Shown piece by piece: positions 26,501 through 34,697 of a stretch of 64,000 bases of DNA. This DNA comes from Peribacillus simplex. GTDB taxonomy: Bacteria > Bacillota > Bacilli > Bacillales > DSM-1321. The position numbers and the translations under genes were made by a program. The stretch lies in NCBI RefSeq assembly GCF_030123325.1, contig NZ_CP126106.1, positions 1,578,001 to 1,642,000 of the forward strand, in the 5' to 3' direction. Under the pieces are notes generated by a model. It was not told where the DNA came from. It did no database searches and saw nothing but the letters and a program-made list of their open reading frames with translations. Numbering within the stretch: the first letter of the stretch is position 1; every line of letters begins with the position of its first letter.

Positions 26501-26727
26501 ATGTTATCCGGAACGGGGAAGCACAATTTGTCATAAATACTTTGACAAAAGGTAAGCAGCCGGCTCGAGATGGTTTCAGAATCCGACGTGAATCGGTTGA
26601 AAATGGAGTGACATGCCTAACATCACTTGATACGGCAGAAGCAATTTTAAGAGTGATAGAATCCATGACTTTCTCGGCAGAAGCAATGGGAAAAACGGAA
26701 AAAAGTCGTGAGGTGAGCTATATATGA
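23521..26727 (+). CDS. pyrAB: Carbamoyl phosphate synthase large subunit (pyrimidine-specific)
   Basis: A 1068-residue enzyme built from two ATP-grasp halves: the first makes carboxyphosphate and carbamate, the second phosphorylates carbamate. Each half has an N-terminal LVIGSGPI-type motif (about residues 10-20 and again near 555) and the EVNPRxSRSS-type metal site. A C-terminal MGS-like domain (about 930-1068) is where UMP and PRPP act in this family. The gene overlaps pyrAA by 22 bp and pyrK by 4 bp. Confidence 0.95.
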   Translation: MPKRTDIKSILVIGSGPIVIGQAAEFDYAGTQACIALKEEGYRVILINSNPATIMTDSEMADAVYIEPITLEFVSKIIRKERPDALLPTLGGQTGLNMAVELAESGILEECNVQILGTKLSAIQQAEDRDLFRTLMNDLGEPVPDSDIIHNLEEAYTFVERVGYPVIVRPAFTLGGTGGGICDNEEQLIEIVEGGLKSSPVHQCLLEKSIAGFKEVEYEVMRDSNDNAIVVCNMENFDPVGVHTGDSIVAAPSQTLSDREYQMLRNTSLKIIRALKIEGGCNVQLALDPNSYQYYVIEVNPRVSRSSALASKATGYPIAKLAAKIAVGLTLDEMMNPVTGKTYASFEPALDYVVTKIPRWPFDKFESANRRLGTQMKATGEVMAIGRTFEESILKAVRSLEAGIYHLNLNDEFEDGKIEKRIRKAGDERLFYIGEALRRGITIETIHEWSQIDLFFLHKLEKIIDFEKQLKEHSFDCEVLQKAKELGFSDKTIAEIWGVPEIDVYEYRKQQGIIPVYKMVDTCAAEFESETPYFYGTYEDENESIVTDKKSVIVLGSGPIRIGQGVEFDYATVHSVWAIKEAGYEAIIINNNPETVSTDFSISDKLYFEPLTIEDVMHVIDLEKPEGVIVQFGGQTAINLADGLVERGVKILGTSLEDLDRAENRNKFERALKDLGIPQPKGKTATSVDEAIVIAEDIGYPVLVRPSYVLGGRAMEIVYKQEELLHYMKNAVKINPDHPVLIDRYLTGKEIEVDGISDGETVVIPGIMEHIERAGVHSGDSIAVYPPQNLTEKQKEVIIDYTTRLAKGLNIIGLLNIQYVISNEEVYVIEVNPRSSRTVPFLSKITNVPMANLATKVILGHTLESQGYKSGLVPEQTGVYVKVPVFSFAKLRGVDISLGPEMKSTGEVMGKDSTLEKALYKGLVASGFKIKGHGSVLLTISDKDKQEALLLARRFHNIGFKLIATSGTAALLKQSGIPAAIVGKIGEEGTNLLDVIRNGEAQFVINTLTKGKQPARDGFRIRRESVENGVTCLTSLDTAEAILRVIESMTFSAEAMGKTEKSREVSYI

Positions 26728-27503
26728 TCAAGAAGGAAAGAATGAAGGTGTTAAATCATAAGGAACTGGCCCCATCCATTTTTGAACTTACACTGCAAGG
26801 TGAATTGGTTTCAGAGATGAATCAGCCTGGCCAGTTTGTCCAAGTCAAGACAACAGATGGCACTGAGCCATTGTTAAGACGCCCGATTTCAATTTCTTCT
26901 TACAACAACAGTGAAAAACAGTTCACGATGATATACCGGGCTGAAGGTAAAGGTACGACGCTGTTATCACAGCGTAAAGAGGCGGAAGCGGTCGATATCC
27001 TTGGACCCCTTGGCAACGGATTTCCCGTTCATGAGGCCAAAAAGGGCGAAACGGCATTATTGGTTGGTGGCGGGATTGGGGTCCCGCCCCTGTATCAATT
27101 ATCACGGATGTTGGTTGCGAAAGGTGTTAAGGTAATCCATGTATTGGGCTTCCAGACCAAGTCAGCCATCTTTTACGAAAAAGAATTCAGTGAATTAGGT
27201 GATACCCATATTGCTACGGTGGATGGTTCATATGGGACAAAAGGTTTTGTTACGACTGTAATAGACAACTTGCATCAAGAGTTTACAACGATCTTTTCAT
27301 GCGGGCCTACACCGATGTTAAGAGCGTTGGAGGCGGGCTATCGTGAGAAAAAGCTTTACCTGTCCCTTGAGGAAAGGATGGGATGCGGCATCGGTGCATG
27401 CTTTGCTTGCGTGTGTCATACAGGGGATGATCCAACTGGTTTCAGTTATAAAAAGGTATGCAGTGACGGACCCGTATTCCGGGCAGGAGAGGTGGTATTA
27501 TGA
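26724..27503 (+). CDS. pyrK: Dihydroorotate dehydrogenase electron transfer subunit PyrK
   Basis: A 259-residue FAD and 2Fe-2S protein that passes electrons from PyrD to NAD+. The N-terminal FAD-binding barrel contains LLRRPISI, the NAD domain LLVGGGIGVPPL, and the cluster ligands are in CGIGACFACVCHT with a fourth Cys in KKVC. The gene starts as ATGA over the pyrAB stop and ends as ATGA over pyrD. Confidence 0.95.
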   Translation: MIKKERMKVLNHKELAPSIFELTLQGELVSEMNQPGQFVQVKTTDGTEPLLRRPISISSYNNSEKQFTMIYRAEGKGTTLLSQRKEAEAVDILGPLGNGFPVHEAKKGETALLVGGGIGVPPLYQLSRMLVAKGVKVIHVLGFQTKSAIFYEKEFSELGDTHIATVDGSYGTKGFVTTVIDNLHQEFTTIFSCGPTPMLRALEAGYREKKLYLSLEERMGCGIGACFACVCHTGDDPTGFSYKKVCSDGPVFRAGEVVL

Positions 27504-28441
27504 GCAGGCTTTCAGTTGAATTACCAGGATTAAACTTGAAAAACCCGGTCATGCCAGCATCTGGATGCTTTGGATTCGGCCGTGAATACAGTCAATTTTT
27601 CGACTTGGATATTCTTGGCGCGATCATGATCAAAGCGACCACTCCTGAGCCGAGGTTCGGTAACCCGACTCCGCGTGTTGCGGAAACCTCTTCGGGAATG
27701 CTGAACGCCATCGGTCTGCAGAATCCAGGTTTAGAAAAGGTCATCAGTGAAGAATTGGCCTGGTTAGGTGGGTATGATGTTCCCATCATCGCCAACGTTG
27801 CTGGTTCGCAAATAGATGACTATGTAAAGGTTGCCAGTGATATAAGTAAGGTGGGGAATGTAAAGGCACTTGAATTGAATATCTCCTGTCCGAATGTAAA
27901 AGAAGGTGGCATTGCTTTCGGTACGGTGCCGGAAGTTGCCAAAGAGGTGACCAAGGCGGTCAAGGAAGTGTCTACCGTGCCTGTATATGTGAAGCTTTCA
28001 CCGAATGTCAGTAATATTGTGGAAATGGCCAAAGCCGTAGAAGAAGGCGGGGCCGACGGTTTGACAATGATAAATACATTAGTCGGCATGCGATTGGATT
28101 TAAAAACTGGCAGACCGATCCTTTCTAACAGGACGGGTGGGTTATCTGGTCCTGCAATTAAACCTGTTGCGCTCCGGATGATTTATGAGGTAAGCCAGCA
28201 AGTGTCTATTCCGATCATCGGAATGGGCGGCATCGCTACAGCGGAAGACGTCATTGAATTTTTCTATGCGGGTGCGAGTGCTGTTGCGGTGGGAACCGCT
28301 AACTTCGTGGATCCTTTTGTATGCCCGACCATCATTGAAGAATTACCGAAATTGTTGGATGAGTTAGGATTTGACCATATTTCAGAATGTACCGGAAGGA
28401 GCTGGAAGAAGAATGAAACAGTCGCTAATTATCGCTCTTGA
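27500..28441 (+). CDS. pyrD: Dihydroorotate dehydrogenase, class 1B catalytic subunit
   Basis: A 313-residue FMN barrel enzyme oxidising dihydroorotate to orotate with NAD+ as final acceptor through PyrK. The motif LNISCPNVKEGG contains the class 1 catalytic Cys, and the phosphate-binding motif GMGGI is near 250. The adjacent pyrK marks it as class 1B. The C-terminus overlaps pyrF by 29 bp. Confidence 0.95.
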   Translation: MSRLSVELPGLNLKNPVMPASGCFGFGREYSQFFDLDILGAIMIKATTPEPRFGNPTPRVAETSSGMLNAIGLQNPGLEKVISEELAWLGGYDVPIIANVAGSQIDDYVKVASDISKVGNVKALELNISCPNVKEGGIAFGTVPEVAKEVTKAVKEVSTVPVYVKLSPNVSNIVEMAKAVEEGGADGLTMINTLVGMRLDLKTGRPILSNRTGGLSGPAIKPVALRMIYEVSQQVSIPIIGMGGIATAEDVIEFFYAGASAVAVGTANFVDPFVCPTIIEELPKLLDELGFDHISECTGRSWKKNETVANYRS

Positions 28442-29129
28442 TTTCCCTGACCTCATTCAAACGGAAGAATTCCTAAAACAGTTCCGTTCGGAAAAACTGG
28501 CTGTAAAAGTGGGGATGGAATTATTTTATCAGAATGGACCATCAATAATTTCTTTCGTAAAAGAGCAAGGCCACGATGTGTTTTTGGACTTGAAGCTTCA
28601 TGATATTCCGAATACGGTCAAAATGGCCATGACAGGATTGGCAACTTTAGGGGCTGACATGGTCAATGTACATGCGGCGGGTGGACAAAAGATGATGGAA
28701 GCAGCCTTGGAAGGTTTGGATAAGGGAACGTCCGCTGGTAAAAAACGTCCATTATGCATAGGGGTTACGCAACTGACGAGCACATCACAAGAACAGATGA
28801 ATGTTGAGCAAAACATTGCCGGATCTTTGGAGGATTCGGTCCTTCATTATGCAAAACTTACTAGACAGGCAGGATTGGATGGCGTCGTTTGTTCCACCCA
28901 TGAAGTAAAGAACATACATGAACGCATCGGTCATGAATTCTTAACGGTCACACCTGGAATCCGAAGTGCAGGTGGCCAGGTGCATGATCAAAAGAGAATT
29001 GCCACGCCTGAACAGGCTAGGGATTTTGGAGCGGATGCCATCGTTGTAGGGAGAGCCATAACGGGGGCGGCAGATCCATTAAGGGCGTATTTGGATATGA
29101 AAGCAGCTTGGGAGGGAATATCATGTTAA
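28413..29129 (+). CDS. pyrF: Orotidine 5'-phosphate decarboxylase
   Basis: A 238-residue barrel enzyme converting OMP to UMP. The catalytic Asp-Lys-Asp array is in DLKLHDIPNTV (Asp59, Lys61, Asp64). ATG 28413 has AAGGAGC upstream and gives the family N-terminus MKQSLIIALDFPD. It lies inside the end of pyrD and overlaps pyrE by 7 bp. Confidence 0.95.
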   Translation: MKQSLIIALDFPDLIQTEEFLKQFRSEKLAVKVGMELFYQNGPSIISFVKEQGHDVFLDLKLHDIPNTVKMAMTGLATLGADMVNVHAAGGQKMMEAALEGLDKGTSAGKKRPLCIGVTQLTSTSQEQMNVEQNIAGSLEDSVLHYAKLTRQAGLDGVVCSTHEVKNIHERIGHEFLTVTPGIRSAGGQVHDQKRIATPEQARDFGADAIVVGRAITGAADPLRAYLDMKAAWEGISC

Positions 29130-29758
29130 ATAATAAGATAGCTGAACATCTATTGGAAATAAAAGCAGTGTACCTACAGCCGAATGACCCTTTTACTTGG
29201 GCATCTGGAATTCAATCACCCATTTATTGTGACAACCGCTTAACCCTTTCATACCCAGAGGTTCGCAATGAAATAGCGGAAGGGTTGAAAGGATTGATTG
29301 AACAGAATTTCCCTGAGGCTGAACTGATTGCAGGCACAGCAACTGCAGGCATTCCGCATGCAGCTTGGGTGAGTGAAAAATTAAATGCACCGATGTGCTA
29401 TGTACGATCAAAAGCCAAGGAGCACGGAAAGGGCAATCAAATCGAAGGCCGTGCTGTTCCAGGACAAAAAGTGGTGGTTGTCGAAGACTTGATTTCAACC
29501 GGCGGAAGTGTGATTACTGCTGTTAACGCGCTGAAAGAAGCTGGCTGCGATGTTCTAGGAGTCGTTTCGATCTTCACTTATGAATTGGAAAAAGGAAAAG
29601 AAAAATTCGATGCTGAGGGCATTATTAACCATTCATTGAGTGACTACTCGACTTTGATAAAAGTCGCTAATGAAAAAGGGTACATCACAGCAGAAGAATT
29701 GGAAAAGCTAAAAAAATGGCGTGAGAATCCGGCAGATACGGCTTGGATTACTGCATGA
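29123..29758 (+). CDS. pyrE: Orotate phosphoribosyltransferase
   Basis: A 211-residue PRTase that makes OMP from orotate and PRPP. The PRPP-binding motif is VVVVEDLISTGGSV, and the catalytic loop region contains SKAKEHGKGN. ATG 29123 follows GGAGGG with good spacing; a TTG at 29108 is in frame but weaker. It is the last gene of the pyr operon, followed by a long perfect terminator. Confidence 0.95.
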   Translation: MLNNKIAEHLLEIKAVYLQPNDPFTWASGIQSPIYCDNRLTLSYPEVRNEIAEGLKGLIEQNFPEAELIAGTATAGIPHAAWVSEKLNAPMCYVRSKAKEHGKGNQIEGRAVPGQKVVVVEDLISTGGSVITAVNALKEAGCDVLGVVSIFTYELEKGKEKFDAEGIINHSLSDYSTLIKVANEKGYITAEELEKLKKWRENPADTAWITA

Positions 29759-29807
29759 AAATAGAGGTGGCCCAATCGCGAAGGATTGGGCCACCTCTAT
29801 TTTTTTA
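29759..29807. terminator. Bidirectional terminator between pyrE and rqcH
   Basis: AATAGAGGTGGCCCAATC (about 29759-29776) pairs without mismatch with GATTGGGCCACCTCTATT around GCGAAG, and is flanked by A on the left and a run of T on the right. It can serve both the pyr operon and the convergent rqcH gene. Confidence 0.92.
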
Positions 29808-29811
29808 CCTT

Positions 29812-31533
29812 TCAATCCTTTACCGCTTCCTTTAAGCGTATGACAGTATCGGCATCAGGTGTAATATATACGGTCTGCTGCTGGTCGTAGATCACGAACC
29901 CGGGTTTGGAGCCATTCGGTTTCTTAACATGGCGAACTTGTGTGAAGTCAACGGGCACTGAGCTCGATTGCTGTGCTTTACTGAAAAAAGCTGCTAATAC
30001 GGCTGCCTCTTTTATCGTTTTTTCACTTGGCGATTCATTTCGAATCACAACATGCGAGCCAGGTATATCTTTGGTATGAAGCCAGATTTCATCACGGCGT
30101 GCAAATTTATTCGTTAGATAATCATTTTGTTTATTATTCTTCCCGACAAAAATGAGATCTCCATCCGTAGCATAATATGTTTCAAGCTGCGGTTTTGCAT
30201 TTGCAGGCTTTTTCATGCCTTTTTTCTTTTTTTGCCTAATGTATCCTTCTTCCTGAAGTTCTTCGCGAATCTCCTCTATATCTCTGGGTGAAGCTGATTG
30301 GAGCTGCTGATGCAAGGCTTCAAAGTAGGCCAATTCCAATTTTGTTTTTTCGATTTGTTCTTGGACTACTCCGACTGCATTTTTGGACTTTTGGTATCTG
30401 GAGAAGTACTTTTGGGCATTATCTGATGGATTTTTTAATGGGTCAAGCGGGATGGTGACCATAGTTTGTTCTTCATCATAATAATTGACGACTTCTATTT
30501 CCTTCATGCCTTTTTTCATTTGATATAGATTAGCAGTAAGCAGCTCACCGAACAACTGATACTGTTCTCCGCGTTCCGTATCTTTTAATGTACGTTCGAG
30601 CTTCCCGATTTTTTTTGAATTCTTTTCTATTTCATTAGTAATGAAACGTTCTACATCCTGGCTCTTTTGCTTAACTCGATCTCTTTCTGCCTTTCCGAAG
30701 TAATAGCGGTCGAGCATCTCGCTCAATGAAGAAAACGTACGTTGATTCCCAGTCAGATGCTCTAGTGAAAGCATATAAAAAACTTCTTTATTACCATCTT
30801 GTTTGATCATCGCTGTGTAGTTTTGCTCCGAGATTTCTTGGATCATCTTTAAAAAAGCTGATGGAAGGGTCGTGCTGTTGGCAAGTCCAGCCCGGTAAAC
30901 GGCTTCCTTTGCAACCAATGGTGAAACTCCAGAAAAATGGGCAACAAGCTGTCGATCCAGCTTTCCTGCATTGAAGTCAATATTCTTCCTTATATCGTCC
31001 TCGGTAGCCTCGAAGGGATTCTTTTTTTCTTGTGCGGGCGGGGCCAAATATTCCTGGCCGGGCAATATCGCACGATAACTGTTAACGGCATGTGAAACAT
31101 GCTTAATGCTGTCCAAAATCATATTTCGTTCTTTATCGACTAAAACAATGTTGCTGTGACGTCCCATGATTTCGATGATTAACTGTTTTTGAGAGACATC
31201 ACCAAGCTCATTGCGGCCCTTCACTTCAAAAATGATCATCCTATCAAGTTCATATTGATAAATATTTTCTATCGTATAGCCTTCGAGGTGCTTCCTAAGA
31301 AGCATACAGAACATGGGTGCCTCTTTGGGATTTTCATAACTTTCTTCGGTCATTTGCACCCTCGAATAACTTGGGTGGGCTGATAATAAGAGCTTATGGT
31401 TCTTACCTCCAGCACGAACAACCAGTATTACTTCATTTTTATAAGGCTGATGTACCTTATTGATTCGTCCACCTTTTAATAAAGAAGCGATTTCTTCCGT
31501 CATCGCTTTCGTGAATAATCCATCAAATGACAT
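29812..31533 (-). CDS. rqcH: Ribosome quality control factor RqcH (NEMF/Rqc2 family; YloA/FbpA)
   Basis: A 573-residue protein that binds obstructed 50S subunits and recruits tRNA-Ala to add C-terminal alanine tails marking stalled chains for degradation. The NFACT-N domain starts MSFDGLFTKAMTEEI; the conserved Asp97-Arg98 pair needed for tRNA binding is in YELDRMIIFE. Helix-hairpin-helix and coiled-coil segments (about 180-430) follow, then the NFACT-R domain with DEIWLHTKDIPGSHVVIR. Older names treat it as a fibronectin-binding protein. It is the only large minus-strand gene here and stands convergent to pyrE. Confidence 0.94.
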   Translation of the reverse strand: MSFDGLFTKAMTEEIASLLKGGRINKVHQPYKNEVILVVRAGGKNHKLLLSAHPSYSRVQMTEESYENPKEAPMFCMLLRKHLEGYTIENIYQYELDRMIIFEVKGRNELGDVSQKQLIIEIMGRHSNIVLVDKERNMILDSIKHVSHAVNSYRAILPGQEYLAPPAQEKKNPFEATEDDIRKNIDFNAGKLDRQLVAHFSGVSPLVAKEAVYRAGLANSTTLPSAFLKMIQEISEQNYTAMIKQDGNKEVFYMLSLEHLTGNQRTFSSLSEMLDRYYFGKAERDRVKQKSQDVERFITNEIEKNSKKIGKLERTLKDTERGEQYQLFGELLTANLYQMKKGMKEIEVVNYYDEEQTMVTIPLDPLKNPSDNAQKYFSRYQKSKNAVGVVQEQIEKTKLELAYFEALHQQLQSASPRDIEEIREELQEEGYIRQKKKKGMKKPANAKPQLETYYATDGDLIFVGKNNKQNDYLTNKFARRDEIWLHTKDIPGSHVVIRNESPSEKTIKEAAVLAAFFSKAQQSSSVPVDFTQVRHVKKPNGSKPGFVIYDQQQTVYITPDADTVIRLKEAVKD

Positions 31534-31863
31534 TCTATTTTTACTTCCTTTACATAAGATTTTCTAAGAACTCATTTTTGCCAGGGAGATATCGCTTTTT
31601 TGGTTCATGAGATTAATAGCAAATTTGGTCCATTCATCATGATTAGCGGTCGTTCATTCAATAAATTATCCCGATCGTTCTTCTTTCCGCAATTCTGTTT
31701 AATTATAGCATTATTTTGGACGAGTCTGAATAATCATGGAAGAAGAGCAGGTTGTTTTATGTATCGGTAAGCAGGCAGGTGTTGGATGAGTTAAGCAAAA
31801 AGCGCCTGTTGAGATGTATACAGGAGCCTATTTCATTCTATTCAAAGGGATGTGTGATACTTG
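31534..31863. other. Divergent intergenic region rqcH / yloB
   Basis: About 330 bp between the divergently oriented rqcH and yloB. It contains the rqcH ribosome-binding site (AAAGGAAG on the minus strand) and a candidate minus-strand promoter. No gene or strong hairpin is seen, and I found no convincing promoter for yloB. Confidence 0.6.
31702..31730 (-). promoter_or_regulatory. Candidate SigA promoter for rqcH
   Basis: On the minus strand TTCAGA (31725-31730) and TATAAT (31702-31707) are separated by 17 bp. The 5' leader would be about 160 nt. Confidence 0.45.
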
Positions 31864-34542
31864 ATGGAGTTCAAGGAAATGAATAATCAAGAAATGGAGA
31901 AAGCGCTTCAAACAAACGTTACACACGGTTTGGAAGATGATGAAGTAAAGGACAGGCTGCGAAAGCATGGCTTTAACGAATTGAAGGAAGGAGAAAAACA
32001 GTCAGCCATTCTTTTATTTTTCGCCCAATTCAAAGATTTCATGGTCATAGTTTTACTTGCCGCAACCTTAGTCTCCGGGATTTTGGGTGAATATATCGAT
32101 GCGATTGCCATCATGGCGATTGTTTTTTTGAATGGATTACTTGGATTTTTCCAAGAACGGAAGGCTGAGAAATCCTTGGATGCCCTTAAGGAAATGGCTG
32201 CGCCGCAAGTTAACGTACTTCGGGATGGTCAGTGGCTGAAAATCCCATCGCGAGAAGTCGTGGTAGGGGATATCCTGAAGTTTTCGAGTGGTGACCGAAT
32301 TGGTGCCGATTTACGGATCATCGAGCATTCAAGCCTTGAAATAGAAGAGTCTGCTCTTACCGGCGAGTCACTCCCGGCCGTTAAATGTTCTGATCCATTG
32401 ATGAATGAGGTTGAAGGTATCGGTGACCAGGAAAATATGGCATTTATGGGGACGATGGTAACAAGAGGAAATGGAGCCGGAATCGTAATCGCTACAGGAA
32501 TGAATACGGCGATGGGCAAAATTGCGGACCTCCTGCAGACTGCAGAAACAAAAGAAACACCGCTTCAACGGCGGTTGGAGCAGCTAGGCAAAATTTTGAT
32601 CATCACGGCTTTAATATTAACTGTAATCGTGGTCCTGACTGGCGTCATTCAAGGGCATGACCTCTATACGATGTTCTTGGCCGGGGTTTCTTTGGCTGTT
32701 GCGGCGATTCCCGAAGGCCTGCCAGCCATTGTGACTGTAGCATTGTCCTTGGGCGTTCAGCGTATGATCAAACAAAAAGCGATTGTCCGCAAGCTTCCTG
32801 CCGTAGAAACGCTTGGCTGCGCAACGGTGATTTGCTCAGATAAGACAGGAACGCTGACACAAAACAAAATGACGGTGACGAAGGTCTGGAGTGGAGGGAA
32901 AACTTGGGATGTCGGCGGTACTGGTTATAATCCTGTCGGAGAGTTTTCTATAGAGGGAGTTTCAGTTGCCCCGAAAAACCATAATGCCTTGCTTCAAATA
33001 ATTACATTCGGCATGCTCTGTAATAAAGCCGAGTTAAAGGAGAATGATAAACGATATATTTTAGACGGTGATCCGACAGAAGGGGCGATGTTGGTCGCGG
33101 CAATGAAAGCGGGTTTGACGAGGGAACACTTGTCTAAGAGATTTACGATAGTCAAGGAGTTTCCATTTGACTCGAGTCGCAAAATGATGAGTGTCATCGT
33201 GAAGGATGATAAAGATAATCATTTCGTCATCGTTAAAGGGGCCCCTGATGTATTGATCGCCCAGTCCGACACGATCCTTTGGGAAGGAAAGTCGGAAATA
33301 CTGAATCAGAGGAGTATGGAAAGGGTGCAACAGGACATGAATGAGCTTGCCTCTCAGGCACTTCGAATGATTGCTGTTGGTTATAAACCCCTTTCAAAGG
33401 GAACGATTTTACTTCATGAAACCGAAGCAGAGCGCAATTTGACCTTCATGGGACTGCAGGGCATGATCGATCCCCCACGTCCGGAAGTGAAGCAGGCAGT
33501 TAAGGAATGCAGGGATGCCGGGATCAAAACTGTCATGATTACTGGCGACCATGTAATAACTGCAAAGGCAATAGCTAAAGAACTTGGTATTTTAAAAGGA
33601 AAAGACCGTGTACTGGAAGGACGGCAATTGGCCGACATGGAAGTCGGGGAACTTGAGGAAGTTGTTGAAACTGTTTCGGTATTTGCCCGCGTTTCCCCGG
33701 AACATAAGTTGAAAATCGTTAAAGCCTTGCAAAATAAAGGACATGTCGTTGCAATGACAGGGGATGGTGTCAATGATGCCCCTGCGATAAAATCAGCGGA
33801 TATTGGTATATCCATGGGTATCACAGGTACTGATGTCGCTAAGGAAGCTTCTTCCTTGATATTGGTTGACGACAATTTCGCCACTATTAAATCGGCCATC
33901 AATGAAGGCAGGAATATTTACGAGAACATCAGGAAGTTCATCCGTTATCTGCTTGCTTCCAATGTTGGGGAGATTTTGGTCATGTTTTTTGCGATGCTAT
34001 GTGCCTTGCCGTTACCTTTGATACCAATCCAGATCTTATTCGTGAACCTTGTTACCGACGGACTGCCTGCGATGGCCTTGGGACTGGATTCCGCAGAAGA
34101 AGATGTAATGAAGAGAAATCCAAGAAATGCTAATGAAGGTGTTTTTGGAAGAGGGCTTGGCTGGAAGATCATCTCTCGTGGTTTTCTGATCGGGATTTCT
34201 ACCTTGATCGCATTTTATGTGGTATATCGTGCAAATCCGGATAATCTTGCCTATGCACAAACGATTGCGTTCGCTACCTTGGTACTAGCTCAGCTAATAC
34301 ATGTATTCGATTGCCGAAGCGAACGTTCGATCTTCACGAGAAATCCATTCGGTAACCTTTATCTAGTGGGGGCGGTACTGTCCTCCCTATTATTGATGGT
34401 AGCCGTCATGTATGTGCAGCCTTTACAAACGATCTTTCATACTGTACCGATTTCGGGAAGGGATTGGCTATTGGTTATAGGGATGTCATCCATTCCAACT
34501 TTTTTACTGGCTGGAACCTTTTTAGCAAGAAAAGCACAATAA
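31864..34542 (+). CDS. yloB: P-type Ca2+-transporting ATPase (PMCA/SERCA type)
   Basis: An 892-residue P2A ATPase that exports or sequesters calcium; in B. subtilis YloB is sporulation-linked. The phosphorylation motif CSDKTGTLTQNK has Asp326. Others visible are TGES in the actuator domain, PEGLP in TM4, KGAPD in the nucleotide domain and TGDGVNDAPA at the hinge. Ten transmembrane helices are expected. ATG 31864 is preferred over the adjacent TTG 31861 by comparison with relatives; the ribosome-binding site is weak. A terminator follows. Confidence 0.93.
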   Translation: MEFKEMNNQEMEKALQTNVTHGLEDDEVKDRLRKHGFNELKEGEKQSAILLFFAQFKDFMVIVLLAATLVSGILGEYIDAIAIMAIVFLNGLLGFFQERKAEKSLDALKEMAAPQVNVLRDGQWLKIPSREVVVGDILKFSSGDRIGADLRIIEHSSLEIEESALTGESLPAVKCSDPLMNEVEGIGDQENMAFMGTMVTRGNGAGIVIATGMNTAMGKIADLLQTAETKETPLQRRLEQLGKILIITALILTVIVVLTGVIQGHDLYTMFLAGVSLAVAAIPEGLPAIVTVALSLGVQRMIKQKAIVRKLPAVETLGCATVICSDKTGTLTQNKMTVTKVWSGGKTWDVGGTGYNPVGEFSIEGVSVAPKNHNALLQIITFGMLCNKAELKENDKRYILDGDPTEGAMLVAAMKAGLTREHLSKRFTIVKEFPFDSSRKMMSVIVKDDKDNHFVIVKGAPDVLIAQSDTILWEGKSEILNQRSMERVQQDMNELASQALRMIAVGYKPLSKGTILLHETEAERNLTFMGLQGMIDPPRPEVKQAVKECRDAGIKTVMITGDHVITAKAIAKELGILKGKDRVLEGRQLADMEVGELEEVVETVSVFARVSPEHKLKIVKALQNKGHVVAMTGDGVNDAPAIKSADIGISMGITGTDVAKEASSLILVDDNFATIKSAINEGRNIYENIRKFIRYLLASNVGEILVMFFAMLCALPLPLIPIQILFVNLVTDGLPAMALGLDSAEEDVMKRNPRNANEGVFGRGLGWKIISRGFLIGISTLIAFYVVYRANPDNLAYAQTIAFATLVLAQLIHVFDCRSERSIFTRNPFGNLYLVGAVLSSLLLMVAVMYVQPLQTIFHTVPISGRDWLLVIGMSSIPTFLLAGTFLARKAQ

Positions 34543-34558
34543 TATATGATATAATCTT

Positions 34559-34597
34559 TAAGGTGGTAGAGTCATGCTCTATTGCCTTTTTATTTTT
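34559..34597 (+). terminator. Terminator after yloB
   Basis: AAGGTGGTAGAG (from 34560) pairs with CTCTATTGCCTT around TCAT, with G-U pairs in the middle, and is followed by TTTTATTTTTG. Confidence 0.82.
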
Positions 34598-34697
34598 GTA
34601 GTATTTTATTTGTGAGCTAAAGTTTTCGTGCTGTAGCTAATATATAATGAAAGTTAAAGGCCAAATTACTACATTATGTTTGATAGGATGTGGAACC

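Noticed and set aside
26157..26666. 169-residue open frame antisense to pyrAB
   Set aside because: Shadow of the conserved carbamoyl phosphate synthase C-terminal region.
33414..33902. 162-residue open frame antisense to yloB
   Set aside because: Complement of the conserved P-type ATPase motifs, with no independent signals.
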